Positions 8,400 through 18,453 are shown, numbered from the stretch's first letter. The stretch: 64,000 bases of DNA from RYN-230 sp963720645 (GCA_963720645.1 CAVRFX010000022.1:124001-188000), one strand, 5' to 3'. Translations and numbers: made by a program. Notes: generated from the sequence alone by a model not told the origin.

Positions 8400-8799
8400 G
8401 ACACCGTTCCCTTTTATCGGGTATTGCTCCCGGGCGATCACAGTAGTCCTGCCGTTGTGCCATGTGGCGAAGAATCAAGATTTTTTTATATTTGGCCGCC
8501 CCGGGCCCTCGCCAGCCTGGGCCTGAACAGCGTATCTGCAGCTCAGGGCAGGGTTACTGACCACGAGAAGGCTGGTTGTCAAGGCGCCCAAGAGGGCCGT
8601 AATAACTCCGTAAGGAATGGCGCCTAAACCGGTTCGGGGCGCCGAGAGCCCGCAGATAACCCTTGGTGGCGAGAATAGCTGAAAGCCAATGCCAATGAAG
8701 CCGCCCCCGGGGCGCTGCGCGCCGCGGGGACCGCCGACTCCATCGTCCGGTGCTCATCCCGTACACGGACCGCGCCCGCCGCCGGTTCAAGCTCCGCTC
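8400..8799. other. 400-bp junction between the secreted genes and the truncated permease
   Basis: Contains the upstream region of paralogue B with a T-rich run (8481-8492). The permease reading frame loses homology near 8800 and no further permease sequence appears, so this stretch is either the far side of a deletion or an assembly join. Confidence 0.4.
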
Positions 8800-9251
8800 A
8801 ACTGTGATGATCAGGCCGGTCCGGCTGCCGTACAGGTTGATGCCGGTGTCCTGGCTGAGGTTCACGAAGATCACGAACAGCGGGAGCAGGAACAGGATGC
8901 CGGGGAACATCTGGGTGGACAGGATCGTGATGGAGAACACCTGCCGCCGTGGAACCGGTACCGGCTGACCGCGTACGCGGCGAGCAGCGCGACGATCACC
9001 GAGGCCACCGACGCCACCGAGCACACGATCAGGCTGTTCTCCAGGTAGGTCAGCAGCGGGATGGTCTGCCACATGTCCACGAACGGCGACAGGGTCAGGT
9101 GGCTGGGGATCCACCGGAACGCGCCCTCGACGTCCGGGAGCGGCTTCAGCGACGCGGTGAGCATGACGTAGACCGGCGCGATCGCGAACAGGCCGAGCAG
9201 CGGTCAGCACGATCACCCGGGCCCAGCGGAACCAGGCTGGCTCATGCATGG
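8800..9251 (-). pseudogene. Sugar ABC transporter permease 2 (MalG-type), frameshifted and 3'-truncated
   Basis: Starts at ATG 9251 (MHEPAWFRWARVIVLTA) overlapping the end of permease 1. Recognisable MalG-family segments, spread over two frames, are MLTASLKPLPDVEGAF, PSHLTLSPFVDMWQ, LTYLENSLIV and AAYAVSRYRFHG, then QMFPGILFLLPLF and NLYGSRTGLI near 8810. After this the protein should continue for about 130 residues with the EAA cytoplasmic loop that contacts the ATPase and two more TM helices; instead the frame runs into unrelated Arg-rich sequence. It therefore cannot make a working permease as read here. Confidence 0.7.
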
Positions 9252-10214
9252 CGGCCCCCCGTCTCCCGAGCGCCAGGTACACCAGGGTCACGAGCAGCAG
9301 GAACAGCAGGAGCAGCACGGACATGGCTGACCCGGTGCCGAAGTTCCAGCTGACGAACGAGTTCTCGTAGATGTGGATGGAGATGATGTCGGCCTGGGAC
9401 GGCGGGGCGGAGCCGAACAGCGTGAACGGCACCGAGAAGTCGTTGAACGTCCACAGGAACAGGACCAGCAGCAGGACCCGGTTGACCGGCCGGATCAGCG
9501 GCAGGGTCACGTGCCGCACCTGGCCGCAGGATGCCCGGCGCCGTCCAGCGACGCCGCCTCGTACAGGTCGGCCGGGATGCTCTGCAGGCCGGCGGTGAGG
9601 ATCAGGAACGCGAACGGCCAGGTGCGCCAGAGCTGCACGACGACCAGCGACCAGAAGCTGTCCTGCCCGATCAGCCAGAACGGCCGGATGCCCGCCAGGT
9701 GCAGGGACAGCAGCAGCTGGTTCACCATGCCGGTGTCCCGCTGGAGCATGAAGTTCCAGGTGATGACCGAGGCGAAGACGGGCAGCGCGTACGGGATGAG
9801 GAACAGGGTGCGGACCGCACCGCGGCCGCGGAAGGCCCGCTGCGTGAGGACCGCGGCCGGACATGCCGAACAGCCAGGCCACGGCGAGGACGATGAGGGT
9901 GTAGATGATCGTGACGGTGAACGAGTGCAGCAGCGCCTGCCCGGTCGCGGAGGAGAAGTTCACCGCGACCGCGTAGTTGCGACAGCCCCGCGAACGGGCG
10001 CGGCCCGCCAGTTCCGCAGGTAGAACAGGGTCAGCTGCAGGAAGCTGATGCCCACCCCGGCCAGCATCGGGACGATGTGGATGAGCAGTTCCAGGAGAAT
10101 CGCGGGGATCAGCAGGATGTAGGGCAGCGATCCGCGCCGCCGCCACCGCCGCTTGGGCGGTGACGACGGCGCGGACGCGGTGACACCCTGCTCGGCCCGG
10201 ATGGTGTCAACCAC
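9243..10214 (-). pseudogene. Sugar ABC transporter permease 1 (MalF/UgpA-type), frameshifted
   Basis: GTG start at 10214 follows AGGAGG, six bases after the stop of the binding-protein gene. Segments of a MalF-type permease appear in order but in different frames: PYILLIPAILLELLIHIVPM (TM1), TLIVLAVAWLFGM, LIGQDSFWSLVVVQLWRTWPFAFLIL, the EAA-loop sequence DLYEAASLDGAG near 9530-9560, then LWTFNDFSVPFTLFG and the final helix LLLLFLLLVTLVYLAL. All parts of the family are present, so single-base indels rather than decay explain the breaks. It should form a heterodimer with permease 2 and import an oligosaccharide, probably a beta-glucoside given the neighbouring GH1 enzyme. Confidence 0.7.
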
Positions 10215-10220
10215 CAGGGG

Positions 10221-11528
10221 TCAGCCTCCTAGCTGCTGCTGAGCCTGGCTGAGCGCCTGGCCCGATCATGCTGTCGCGTGACGTCTTGCCGGTGGCCGCG
10301 CTGGCGTACAGGTGGATGATCGCCGTGCCGACCGCGGTCTCGAACTGGCTCTCCGAGGCCACCGCGGGCATGGGCGCGGCGGTCGTGGACAGGATGCTGC
10401 GGAAGGTGTGCACGGCCGGGGTGTTGAAGGCCGGGTCGCTGTAGCGCGGCCTGGACCGTGGGCAGCGAGCCGTAGGTGTAGTTCAGGCTCTCCTGCTCCG
10501 GCGTGCTGGTCATGAACTTCACGAACTTCTCGGCGGCGGCAGGTTCTTGGTGTCCTTGAAGATCGCGATGTTGATGCCCGCCACCATGCTGGTGATCTTC
10601 TTGCGCCGGCGGCATCGGGGAGGGCAGCGGACGGCGCGACGCCGATGTTGGAGGCCTTCATGCCCAGCTTGGCCAGCGACCCGGAGGCCGTCTGCCAGAA
10701 GACCATGGCCGCCTTCCCGGTGGCGTAGTCGGTGAGCGCCTCGGTGCCCTTGGAGTACTGCGCGTCGCTGGGGTTGGCGATCTTGTCGGTCTGCATGAAG
10801 TCGATCATCTGCTTGATCGCGGCCACGTTCTGCGGGGTGTCGAACGTCGGCTTGCCCGCGGAGTCGAAGAACGACCCGCCCTGCTGCTGGCTCAGCTCGA
10901 AGGCCAGGTGGACGTTCTCCGGGATCTGGCCGGCCTCGAGGGTCAGCCCGTAGTGCCCGCCCTTGGTCAGCTTCTTGGCGTCGGCGACGAACTCCGTCCA
11001 GGTCGCGGGCGGCGCGCTGATACCCGCCGCCGCGAACTCGGCCTTGTTGTAGTACAGGCCGTAGGCCGTGCTGTAGAGCGGGACGGCGGTCGGCGGCTGG
11101 CCGGCCGCGCCGGTGGCCGACAGGCTGCCGGCCAGGAACCGGCTGGAGCCGCCGATGGTGTTCATGACCGAGGAGGTGAAGGGCAGGAAGGCGCCGGTGG
11201 CCTGGAGCGAGGCGGACCAGGTGTTGCCGATGTTCAGGACGTCAGGGCCCTTGCCGGACACCGTGGCCGCGGTGATCTGGTTGAGCAAGGTCGTCCACGG
11301 GATCACCTGGACCTTGACCTTGATGCCGGTCTGCTTGGTGAACTTGGCGATCTGCGGGGCCAGGACTTGCTGGTCGTCCTGGAGGCTGGTGCCCTGATTG
11401 CTGGCCCAGTAGGTGAGCGTCGGATGGGCGGAGGAACCGGAGTTCGAGCCGCTGCTGCCGCAGGCAGCGAGGGACAGGGCCGCCGCGGCGGCGGCACAGG
11501 CCAGGGTCGACAGCTTCGTCGGTCTCAT
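10221..11528 (-). pseudogene. Extracellular sugar-binding lipoprotein of the ABC importer, frameshifted near its 3' end
   Basis: ATG 11528 with GGAAGGA upstream; lipoprotein signal with lipobox LAAC (Cys about residue 22). The SBP_bac_1 fold reads well for about 300 residues (LTYWASNQGTSLQ, GPDVLNIGNTW, AAGISAPPATWTEFVADAKKL). From 10608 onward four single-base indels, near 10608, 10543, 10447 and 10255, are needed to recover AGINIAIFKDTKN, EKFVKFMTSTPEQESL, the tail FETAVGTAIIHLYA and the end QALSQAQQQLGG. Each lies in a run of two or three G or C. The restored protein is about 435 residues, normal for the family. First gene of the operon; the operator at 11658-11682 lies upstream. Confidence 0.8.
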
Positions 11529-11657
11529 GTGGTGTCCTTCCAGGGGATTCGCCGCGAGCACACCACGGGTCTCGCGCCGGGCCTTTGTGCAGGAATCGAG
11601 CGTTGAGCGTGCAGAGCCGTGCGGGGGGGGGTTGCAGGGCAGGGGCAGGCGGGATCT

Positions 11658-11682
11658 TTTACGGCTTCCTATAAGCCGTAAA
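11658..11682. promoter_or_regulatory. Operator palindrome upstream of the ABC operon (ROK target)
   Basis: TTTACGGCTT and AAGCCGTAAA are perfect 10-bp arms around CCTAT. It sits 130 bp upstream of the binding-protein start and just downstream, on the minus strand, of a TTGACA -35-like box (11700-11705). A related site lies before the ROK gene. Size and symmetry fit a ROK repressor. Confidence 0.7.
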
Positions 11683-11758
11683 TTATGGAGCGGGACAGGT
11701 GTCAATGTCGGGGCGGTCTCCGTTCCCGTTTCGTTACCTACCCGTCACCCTCCCGGGC

Positions 11759-11843
11759 GGAGCCGGGTGCGGGGACGGCGGAGCCGGGTGCGGGGACGGT
11801 GGAGCCGGGTGCGGGGACGGGCGGAGCCGGGTGCGGGGACGGG
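11759..11843. repeat. 21-bp tandem repeat, four copies
   Basis: Unit GGAGCCGGGTGCGGGGACGG plus one variable base, copies at 11759, 11780, 11801 and 11823, in the divergent spacer (11529-12084) between the ABC operon and the ROK gene. Confidence 0.8.
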
Positions 11844-12005
11844 CGCTTCCCATGATCGCGGTCAATAAGGGGCGCCCCGGCGGCAGAAATTGACCGTGAT
11901 CATGAAGGGCAGCCGGGGTCGCGCCGGACGCCGCCCCGGCACCTGCGGGCGGCGGGCTTGGGCGGCGCGCGTCGGGGTGTGCGACTCGCGGCCGGCCATG
12001 CGTCG

Positions 12006-12030
12006 GCGCCGGCTTATTGCGGGCCGTAAA
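12006..12030. promoter_or_regulatory. Second ROK-type operator, before the regulator gene
   Basis: GCGCCGGCTT-ATTGC-GGGCCGTAAA keeps the 10-5-10 layout of the 11658 site and matches it at 14 of 20 arm positions (CGGCTT and GCCGTAAA fully). TAAAAT (12027-12032) could be the -10 box, 53 bp upstream of the ROK start, so bound protein would block transcription. Confidence 0.55.
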
Positions 12031-12084
12031 ATAGCTGGGTCAGCAGCCGCATCGTCGCGGTTCCTCCCTCGGTGAGGCAGGTCG

Positions 12085-13341
12085 ATGCCCAGGCCCAGCA
12101 CAACCACCGTGCGGGATCTCCGTAAGAGCAACCGGTCCCGTGCCCTGTGGCAGGTATTCCTCAACGGTCCGCTGACCCGCCAGGAGGTCGGGACCGTAGC
12201 CGGGCTCAGCCCGGCCACGGTCAGCAACCTCGTGGCGGCCCTGGTCTCCGAGGGTGTCGTGGTCGAGGTCGGGCTCGAGGACTCCAACGGCGGCCGCCCG
12301 CGCGGGCTGCTCCAGGTCAACCCGGGCTACGGCTACGTGATCGGGGTGGACGTCGGCGAGACCGCGTTCCTGGTCGAGCTGTTCGACTTCGGGCTCAACC
12401 TGCGGGCCCGGCACGCGTCGGTCACCGACATGTCCGTGCTCGATCCCGAGGACGCGGTCAGCCACATCGTCGAGGGCATCGAGTACGTGATCGCGGAGGC
12501 GGCCGTGGAGCCCGGCAGCATCCTCGGCGTCGGCGTGGCCGTGCCCGGCCTGGTCGAGCACCGCGGGGACGCGGTCGTGCACGGCCAGAGCGTCGGCTGG
12601 CACGCGGTCCCGCTCGAGGCGATGCTGCACGACCGGACCGGCCTGCCGATTCTCGTCGACAACGGGGCCAAGACCCTGGGCCAGGCCGAGCGCTGGTTCG
12701 GCGCGGCCCGGGGCACCGACAACGCGGTCATCGTGCTGCTCGGCATCGGCGCCGGCACCTGCATCATCAGCAACGGCGAGGTGTACCGGGGCGCCACCAG
12801 CAGCGCCGGGGAGTGGGGTCACACCACGGTGTGCGTGGGCGGCCGCACCTGCCGGTGCGGCGCGGACGGCTGCCTCGAGGCTTATGTCGGCGCGGGGGCG
12901 ATCGCGGCCCGTTACGAGCAGCTGAAGCGGCGCCGGGCGGCAATCAGCCCCGCCGGGCTGGAGGGCCGGATCGTGGCGATCATCGCCGCGCGGGACAGCG
13001 ACCGGGCCGCGGCCCAGGTGCTCGACGAGACCATCACCTACCTCGGGGCCGGCATCGCCGACCTGGTCAACCTGTTCAACCCGGAGCGCGTGGTGGTCGG
13101 GGGATGGCTCGGCCGGGCGCTGGGCGACGAGCTGCTGCCGCAGATCCGTGACGCGGCGGCCCGCCGGGCGCTGCATCTGCCGTTCAGCCGGGTCGAGATC
13201 GTCACGGCGGACCTGGGCCAGGACGCGGTCGCCCTCGGCGGCGCGACGCTGCCGATCGCCCGCCTGCTCACGGCGGGCGCGGTCCCGCCCAGGCACCCGG
13301 AGAAGCCCCGCCGGGTGCGCTCCGTGGTCTCCCCCGGCTGA
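12085..13341 (+). CDS. ROK-family transcriptional regulator
   Basis: 418 residues from ATG 12085, preceded by GGTGAGG. An N-terminal winged helix (residues 8-70: LTRQEVGTVAGLSPATVSNLVAALV) binds DNA. The ROK domain follows: ATP-site-like IGVDVGETAFLVELFD, VGVAVPGLVE, VDNGAKTLGQAERWFG, IGAGTCIISNGEVYRG, and the zinc motif CRCGADGCLE, ending with an Ala/Leu helix pair. NagC/XylR/Mlc relatives sense sugars or sugar phosphates and repress uptake genes. It stands divergent to the sugar ABC operon and upstream of the GH1 beta-glucosidase, and both its own promoter and that of the ABC operon carry the same palindrome. Likely a beta-glucoside-responsive repressor. Confidence 0.9.
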   Translation: MPRPSTTTVRDLRKSNRSRALWQVFLNGPLTRQEVGTVAGLSPATVSNLVAALVSEGVVVEVGLEDSNGGRPRGLLQVNPGYGYVIGVDVGETAFLVELFDFGLNLRARHASVTDMSVLDPEDAVSHIVEGIEYVIAEAAVEPGSILGVGVAVPGLVEHRGDAVVHGQSVGWHAVPLEAMLHDRTGLPILVDNGAKTLGQAERWFGAARGTDNAVIVLLGIGAGTCIISNGEVYRGATSSAGEWGHTTVCVGGRTCRCGADGCLEAYVGAGAIAARYEQLKRRRAAISPAGLEGRIVAIIAARDSDRAAAQVLDETITYLGAGIADLVNLFNPERVVVGGWLGRALGDELLPQIRDAAARRALHLPFSRVEIVTADLGQDAVALGGATLPIARLLTAGAVPPRHPEKPRRVRSVVSPG

Positions 13342-13349
13342 CCTCCCGC

Positions 13350-13469
13350 CGCGCATCAGGGCAGCCCCCGGCCGCCCGCCAGGCGGCCCCGCCGCACATC
13401 AGGGCAGCCCCGGTCGGCGCATCAGGGCAGCCCCGGCCGCCCGCCAGGCGGCCCCGCCGCGCATCAGCA
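13350..13469. repeat. Imperfect 43-bp repeat between ROK gene and beta-glucosidase
   Basis: The unit GCATCAGGGCAGCCCC followed by a GGCCGCCCGCCAGGCGGCC hairpin core occurs in two full copies and one partial copy. GGCCGCC/GGCGGCC can fold, so the array could act as a partial terminator. Confidence 0.65.
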
Positions 13470-13495
13470 GCCCCTCTGGCACCGCCGGGGATGCC

Positions 13496-13524
13496 TTGAC
13501 CGGACTTTACTCAAGGCTTAGCAT
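13496..13524 (+). promoter_or_regulatory. Promoter of the GH1 gene
   Basis: TTGACC (13496-13501), a 17-bp spacer, and TAGCAT (13519-13524), about 83 bp before the GTG start. Resembles a housekeeping sigma promoter. Confidence 0.5.
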
Positions 13525-13606
13525 AAGGTCTGAACTTATCGGTGTCCCCGGTGCCGACGGCGCCGCAGCTAGCCATCCCTGATGCGCAGTGAAGGAGCAG
13601 TCGGCA

Positions 13607-14977
13607 GTGTCCATGCGCTTCCCGCCAGGCTTCCTGTTCGGCGTGGCCACGTCCGCGTACCAGATCGAGGGCGCGGCCGATGAAGACGGCCGCGGGCCCT
13701 CGATGTGGGACACGTTCAGCCAGACGCCGGGGGCCGTGACCCACGGCGACACCGGCGCGATCGCCTGCGATCACTACCACCGGGCCGACGCGGACCTGGA
13801 TCTCGCGGCCGGCCTGGGCCTGAACGCCTACCGGTTCTCGGTCGGCTGGCCCCGGATCGTGCCGGACGGCACCGGCGCCGTCAACCAGAAGGGCCTCGAC
13901 TTCTACCGGCGCCTGGTGGACGGGCTCCGTGCCCGGGGTCTCGAGCCCATGGCCACGCTGTACCACTGGGACCTCCCGCAGCCGCTGCAGGACGCGGGCG
14001 GCTGGGTGAACCGCGACACCGTGGCCCACTTCTGTGACTATGTGCAGCTCGTGCTGGACAGCCTGGCCGACGTCGTCCCGGCCTGGGTGACGATGAACGA
14101 GCCGTTCTGCTCGGGCATGATCGGCCACCTGCAGGCCCGGCACGCGCCGGGCCTGGCCGACCTGCCCTCCGCGCTCGCCGCTTCCCACCACCTGCTGCTC
14201 GCCCACGGGCTGGCCATGGGCATGATCCGGGACCGGGCCCCGCAGGCCCGGGCGGGCATCACCCACCTGCTCTCGGACATCCACGCCGCCTCGGACTCCG
14301 AGGCGGACCAGGCGGCGGCCCGGCGGCTGGACGGCCACGAGAACCGCTGGTTCCTCGACCCGGTGCTGCGCGGCAGCTACCCCGCCGACATGCTCGACTG
14401 GTACCAGCGCCAGGTCCCGGTGGACTTCATCCGCGACGGTGACCTGGAGGTCATCGCCGCGCCGGCCGACTTCCTGGGCGTCAACTACTACGAGACCAAG
14501 CTGGTGGCCGCGGACGCCGGCGAGCGCTACCACCAGGCCCGGGTCATCCCGGCCGCGGATTATGTGAGCGCTCCCCAGCTGACCGCGGGCGGCATCGACG
14601 CCCGCCCGGCCGGCCTGGGCCGGATCCTGCGCCGCGTGCACGAGGCCACCCCGCTCCCCCTCTACATCACCGAGAACGGCGCGGCGTACCACGATTACGT
14701 CGACCCCGAGGGTGGCGTGGATGACGTGGAGCGCGTCGCGTACCTGACCGGCCATTTCGGCGAGACGCTGGCCGCGATCGAGGCCGGGGTGGACGTGCGC
14801 GGCTACTTCGTCTGGTCACTGCTGGACAACTTCGAGTGGGCCGACGGGTACAGCCGCCGGTTCGGCCTCGTCTGGGTCGACTTCGGCACGCAGGCCCGCA
14901 TCCCCAAGGCCAGCGCGCGCTGGTACGCCGGGCTCATCGCCGGCCAGCCGGCGCAGCAGCCCACCGCGCACACCTGA
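13607..14977 (+). CDS. GH1 beta-glucosidase
   Basis: 456 residues from GTG 13607, which follows GAAGGAG by 9 bases. Complete GH1 TIM barrel: opening motif FLFGVATSAYQIEGA, YRFSVGWPRI, acid/base Glu165 in TMNEP, nucleophile Glu356 in ITENG, and the glucose-site Trp motif NFEWADGYSRRFGL. No signal peptide, so it works in the cytoplasm on imported cellobiose or other beta-glucosides, releasing glucose. It is next to the ROK regulator and the sugar importer, as in the CebEFG-BglC loci of Streptomyces. Specificity beyond beta-glycosides cannot be read from sequence alone. Confidence 0.93.
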   Translation: MSMRFPPGFLFGVATSAYQIEGAADEDGRGPSMWDTFSQTPGAVTHGDTGAIACDHYHRADADLDLAAGLGLNAYRFSVGWPRIVPDGTGAVNQKGLDFYRRLVDGLRARGLEPMATLYHWDLPQPLQDAGGWVNRDTVAHFCDYVQLVLDSLADVVPAWVTMNEPFCSGMIGHLQARHAPGLADLPSALAASHHLLLAHGLAMGMIRDRAPQARAGITHLLSDIHAASDSEADQAAARRLDGHENRWFLDPVLRGSYPADMLDWYQRQVPVDFIRDGDLEVIAAPADFLGVNYYETKLVAADAGERYHQARVIPAADYVSAPQLTAGGIDARPAGLGRILRRVHEATPLPLYITENGAAYHDYVDPEGGVDDVERVAYLTGHFGETLAAIEAGVDVRGYFVWSLLDNFEWADGYSRRFGLVWVDFGTQARIPKASARWYAGLIAGQPAQQPTAHT

Positions 14978-15016
14978 CCCGCCGCACCTCCGCCGCCTGC
15001 TTCTCCGCAACGAACT

Positions 15017-15742
<726 letters not shown>

Positions 15743-15752
15743 GGCCGGGCGG

Positions 15753-16367
15753 TCAGGGCGTGCGCAGGCTGCCGATGCTGAGCGATCCGTCGGCGCCGCC
15801 ACCGTCGTCCGGGGACTCACCCCGGGGCATGCGCTCGTCGAGCAGGCCCTGCCGCTCCTCTTCCCCGCGGACGTACTCCTGCGGGTCCTTGTCCACCGGC
15901 GGCACCCCTGCGTAGTGCTTCGCCTCATAGGCCGCGAACGCGACGGCCAGGTCATGGCGGAGCTGCAGGCTGGCCAGCCGGCGGAAGTCGGTCAGGCCCT
16001 CCCGCTCCTCCTCGCCCATGTGATCGCTGTTGGCGAGGTTGGCCGCGGCGACCGCCGCGTACCACTCGTCGCTCCCGACCGGGTGGTCCGCCGCGGCGCG
16101 GGCAGCGTCGCGGATGTCGTTGTGGTCTCCGATCGCGTCGAGGGTCTCGTCTTCCGCCGTCCCGCTGCGCCGGGCCTGGATCCCCACCCGCAGCAGCGCC
16201 GGGTAGAAGATCTGCTCCTCCGCCTCCGCGTGCAGATCGAGGAACGCGGCCAGCCGGTCCCAGATGGCGCCCAGAGTCTCGGTGTCGGACCGGTCGATCT
16301 GCTCCAGGATCGCGAACAGCCGGCGCTGCTCATGGTGGTCGTCGAGGATCAGCTGCGTGATGTCCAC
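15753..16367 (-). CDS. Hemerythrin-domain protein
   Basis: 204 residues. A four-helix HHE domain with metal-ligand pattern DDHHEQRR (residues 9-16), LHAEAEEQIFYPALL (HxxxE, residues 50-64), GDHNDIRDA and NSDHMGEEEREGL supplies the His/Glu/Asp ligands for a di-iron site. Such proteins bind O2, NO or sense oxidants in the cytoplasm. The tail from residue 170 is acidic and disordered. First gene of a two-gene unit with the P-loop kinase. Confidence 0.9.
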   Translation of the reverse strand: MDITQLILDDHHEQRRLFAILEQIDRSDTETLGAIWDRLAAFLDLHAEAEEQIFYPALLRVGIQARRSGTAEDETLDAIGDHNDIRDAARAAADHPVGSDEWYAAVAAANLANSDHMGEEEREGLTDFRRLASLQLRHDLAVAFAAYEAKHYAGVPPVDKDPQEYVRGEEERQGLLDERMPRGESPDDGGGADGSLSIGSLRTP

Positions 16368-16405
16368 CTGGTGCCTCTTTCCGTGCTCCTCGAATCGTTC
16401 TCAGC

Positions 16406-17374
16406 CTAGGACACGGGCTCCGGCCCGCTGGGGCCCGGCAGCCTGGTCAGGAGCCGGACGTGCGTGCCGGTCCGGTCCGTCGCCGCCTCGAGGCAGTCGC
16501 AGGCCTGGCGGCCGAGCCACAGCCCGTGACCGTGGGTCGCGTGCCGGTCCGGGGCGAGGTAGGCGGCGAGCGGATCAGCGAATCCCGGGCCGCCGTCGCG
16601 CACATGACAGACCAGCGCCGGGCCCTCCGGGTAGACCCAGAGGCGGCGCGGCGCCGCCCCGTGCACCAGCGCGTTGGTGGCTGCTTCGGCCGCCGCGAAC
16701 AGCAGCAGCTGAGCCGGCTCACCCTCGAGGCCGGCCTTGCCCAGCTCCGCCCGCAGGAAGCGGCGGACACCCGCCAGGTCGTCACCCCGGGTGAAGCCGA
16801 TCGAGGCCGCCCCGGGCGGCGGCTCGACCACGGCGGAGTAGTCGCGGATGACCGCGCGCGGGTCGGCGAACGCCGGGCTGGGTACCACCTGGCCGCCCTC
16901 GAGCAGTTCCGGATGGGTGCGCTCCACCCCCGGCCGCAGATCGGCCGGGAGGCTCGGGGCGTCGTAGGGGCAGAGCATCGAGACCGGGAACGGCTGGTAC
17001 ACGACATTCGCCGCCGCCTCCATCCGCACGTAGTCCGTGACCTCGGCGGGGGTCCGGCGGGCCAGGGCCTGCTCGGCCACCACGCGGACCCGCTGCCCGT
17101 CGCTGGCGTTCCGGCGCAGCCAGTTGACCATGGCCCGGGAGGCCCGGCCCGGCCGGCGGTAGAAGCCGGGCGCGTCGGCGAACTCGACGCCGGGCGGATC
17201 GCCGCCCAGCTCGGCCCGGATCCAGGCCAGCCGCCCGGCCGGGACGGCGGCCAGGACACGTTCGCCACGGTCCAGGCCCTCCTGGATGAACGATCCGACA
17301 CTGGCCCGGAATTCTGGCTCATCCCGGTACCGGAGCGCGCGGTGGGCGCTGCTGCTGCCCGCCGGCCAGCTCAT
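16406..17374 (-). CDS. MEDS-domain/HATPase anti-sigma regulatory protein
   Basis: 322 residues. ATG 17374 overlaps the TGA of the upstream gene (ATGA), so the two are translationally coupled. Residues 1-190 resemble the MEDS/DcmR sensory fold (SSAHRALRYRDEPEFRASVGSFIQEGLDRGERVLAAVP, VVYQPFPVSMLCPYD). The C-terminal HATPase_c_2 domain has the N-box EAATNALVH, G1 box DGGPGFADP and G2 box THGHGLWLGRQ, as in RsbW/SpoIIAB-like serine kinases and anti-sigma factors. It should bind a STAS protein or sigma factor in the cytoplasm; the upstream MEDS-STAS protein is the natural partner. Confidence 0.85.
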   Translation of the reverse strand: MSWPAGSSSAHRALRYRDEPEFRASVGSFIQEGLDRGERVLAAVPAGRLAWIRAELGGDPPGVEFADAPGFYRRPGRASRAMVNWLRRNASDGQRVRVVAEQALARRTPAEVTDYVRMEAAANVVYQPFPVSMLCPYDAPSLPADLRPGVERTHPELLEGGQVVPSPAFADPRAVIRDYSAVVEPPPGAASIGFTRGDDLAGVRRFLRAELGKAGLEGEPAQLLLFAAAEAATNALVHGAAPRRLWVYPEGPALVCHVRDGGPGFADPLAAYLAPDRHATHGHGLWLGRQACDCLEAATDRTGTHVRLLTRLPGPSGPEPVS

Positions 17375-18453
17375 GATTCGATCACCACCCGGCCGGCCCG
17401 GAATCCGGCCAGGTCGATAACGCGCCGGACCGCCTCGGTCGCGTTGGCCAGCGCGATCTGGCTGCCGGACGGCAGTCCGGCCGCGATCTGGTAGATCTCC
17501 CGCAGCGAGCCGACGTCCGCGAAAGTCACCGCGCTGAGGTCGATCCGCAGCCGCGGGCTGGCGGCCAGCCGGGCCCGCAGGACCCGGGCCAGGGCCGCGC
17601 CATTGGTCAGGTCGAGCTCGCCCTCGACCCGCAGCACCGGGGGCGGGGCCGAGGCGATGAACAGCGCCAGCGGCAGCTCCTGGCCGCGGGTGGCCACCGC
17701 GCTGTGCTCGGCCACGATGATGGCCGCTGCCGCCTGATCGAGCTGCCGCTGGTCGTACTGGCAGGTGGCGGCGATGCCGACCTCGCCCAGCATCCGCGAC
17801 ACCAGGCGCTCCCAGCGGATGAGCTGGTTCAGTGACCCGGGCGGCCAGGGGTCGGCGCCCATATCCCCGGTGATACGCAGGCCGGGAAATCCCGCCGCGA
17901 GCGACTGGCTGAGCGCCACCCGGAACGTGCCGACCAGCCGGGCCAGGTCCAGGGTGGCGGGGTCGCCGTAGATCTCGCCGAAGCTGTGCACCAGCAGCTG
18001 GCCGCCGCTGAGCGGCCGCCCGGTCTCGATCCCGCCCGCTTCGAGCAGGGCCAGGGCCACCTCCCGCGGCCCGGGGGCCACGTACATCACCCGGTCCCCG
18101 GCCGCCAGCCCGCCGCGGATCACGGCCGCGGTTACCTCGCGGCGCTCGTCCTGATCCTGGTACAGCGCACACAGGTGCTGACCGGACGCCAGCGCGCCGG
18201 GATCGCCCGGCAGGCGCCCGAACCGCGGCCAGGCCCGGTCATCGCCGTTGATCAGCCGATCCTCTCCGTCATGGTGCAGGACTGTGCGGGGCTGCGCCCG
18301 TGCTGGACTGCCCCGTGCTGGACTGCCCCGTGCGGGACTGCCCCGTTGGACTGCCCGTGCGGACGGCCCGTGCGGGGCTGGGCCCGCGCGGGGCTGGGCC
18401 TGTGCGGGACTGCCCTGGGCAGGGGGCCCGGTGCACGACTGGCCCTGACCCAT
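17371..18453 (-). CDS. MEDS-STAS anti-sigma-factor antagonist-like protein
   Basis: Up to 360 residues from ATG 18453; the first 65 residues are coded by a GC repeat and may not be translated, so the true start is uncertain and could lie near 18260. The MEDS domain begins GQHLCALYQDQDERREV and runs through VMYVAPG and GFPGLRITGDMGADPW. The STAS domain covers about residues 250-355: LRVEGELDLTNG, then LRIDLSAVTFADVGSLREI, where the usual phospho-Ser motif (DSSG) reads DVGS. STAS proteins switch anti-sigma factors by binding. Coupled by a 4-bp overlap to the MEDS-HATPase gene downstream. Confidence 0.82.
   Translation of the reverse strand: MGQGQSCTGPPAQGSPAQAQPRAGPAPHGPSARAVQRGSPARGSPARGSPARAQPRTVLHHDGEDRLINGDDRAWPRFGRLPGDPGALASGQHLCALYQDQDERREVTAAVIRGGLAAGDRVMYVAPGPREVALALLEAGGIETGRPLSGGQLLVHSFGEIYGDPATLDLARLVGTFRVALSQSLAAGFPGLRITGDMGADPWPPGSLNQLIRWERLVSRMLGEVGIAATCQYDQRQLDQAAAAIIVAEHSAVATRGQELPLALFIASAPPPVLRVEGELDLTNGAALARVLRARLAASPRLRIDLSAVTFADVGSLREIYQIAAGLPSGSQIALANATEAVRRVIDLAGFRAGRVVIES
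18301..18420. repeat. 15-bp tandem repeat at the start of the MEDS-STAS gene
   Basis: TGCTGGACTGCCCCG occurs twice exactly and once with one change (18301-18345), then degenerates to about 18420. It overlaps the doubtful N-terminal coding part of the leftward gene. Confidence 0.7.
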
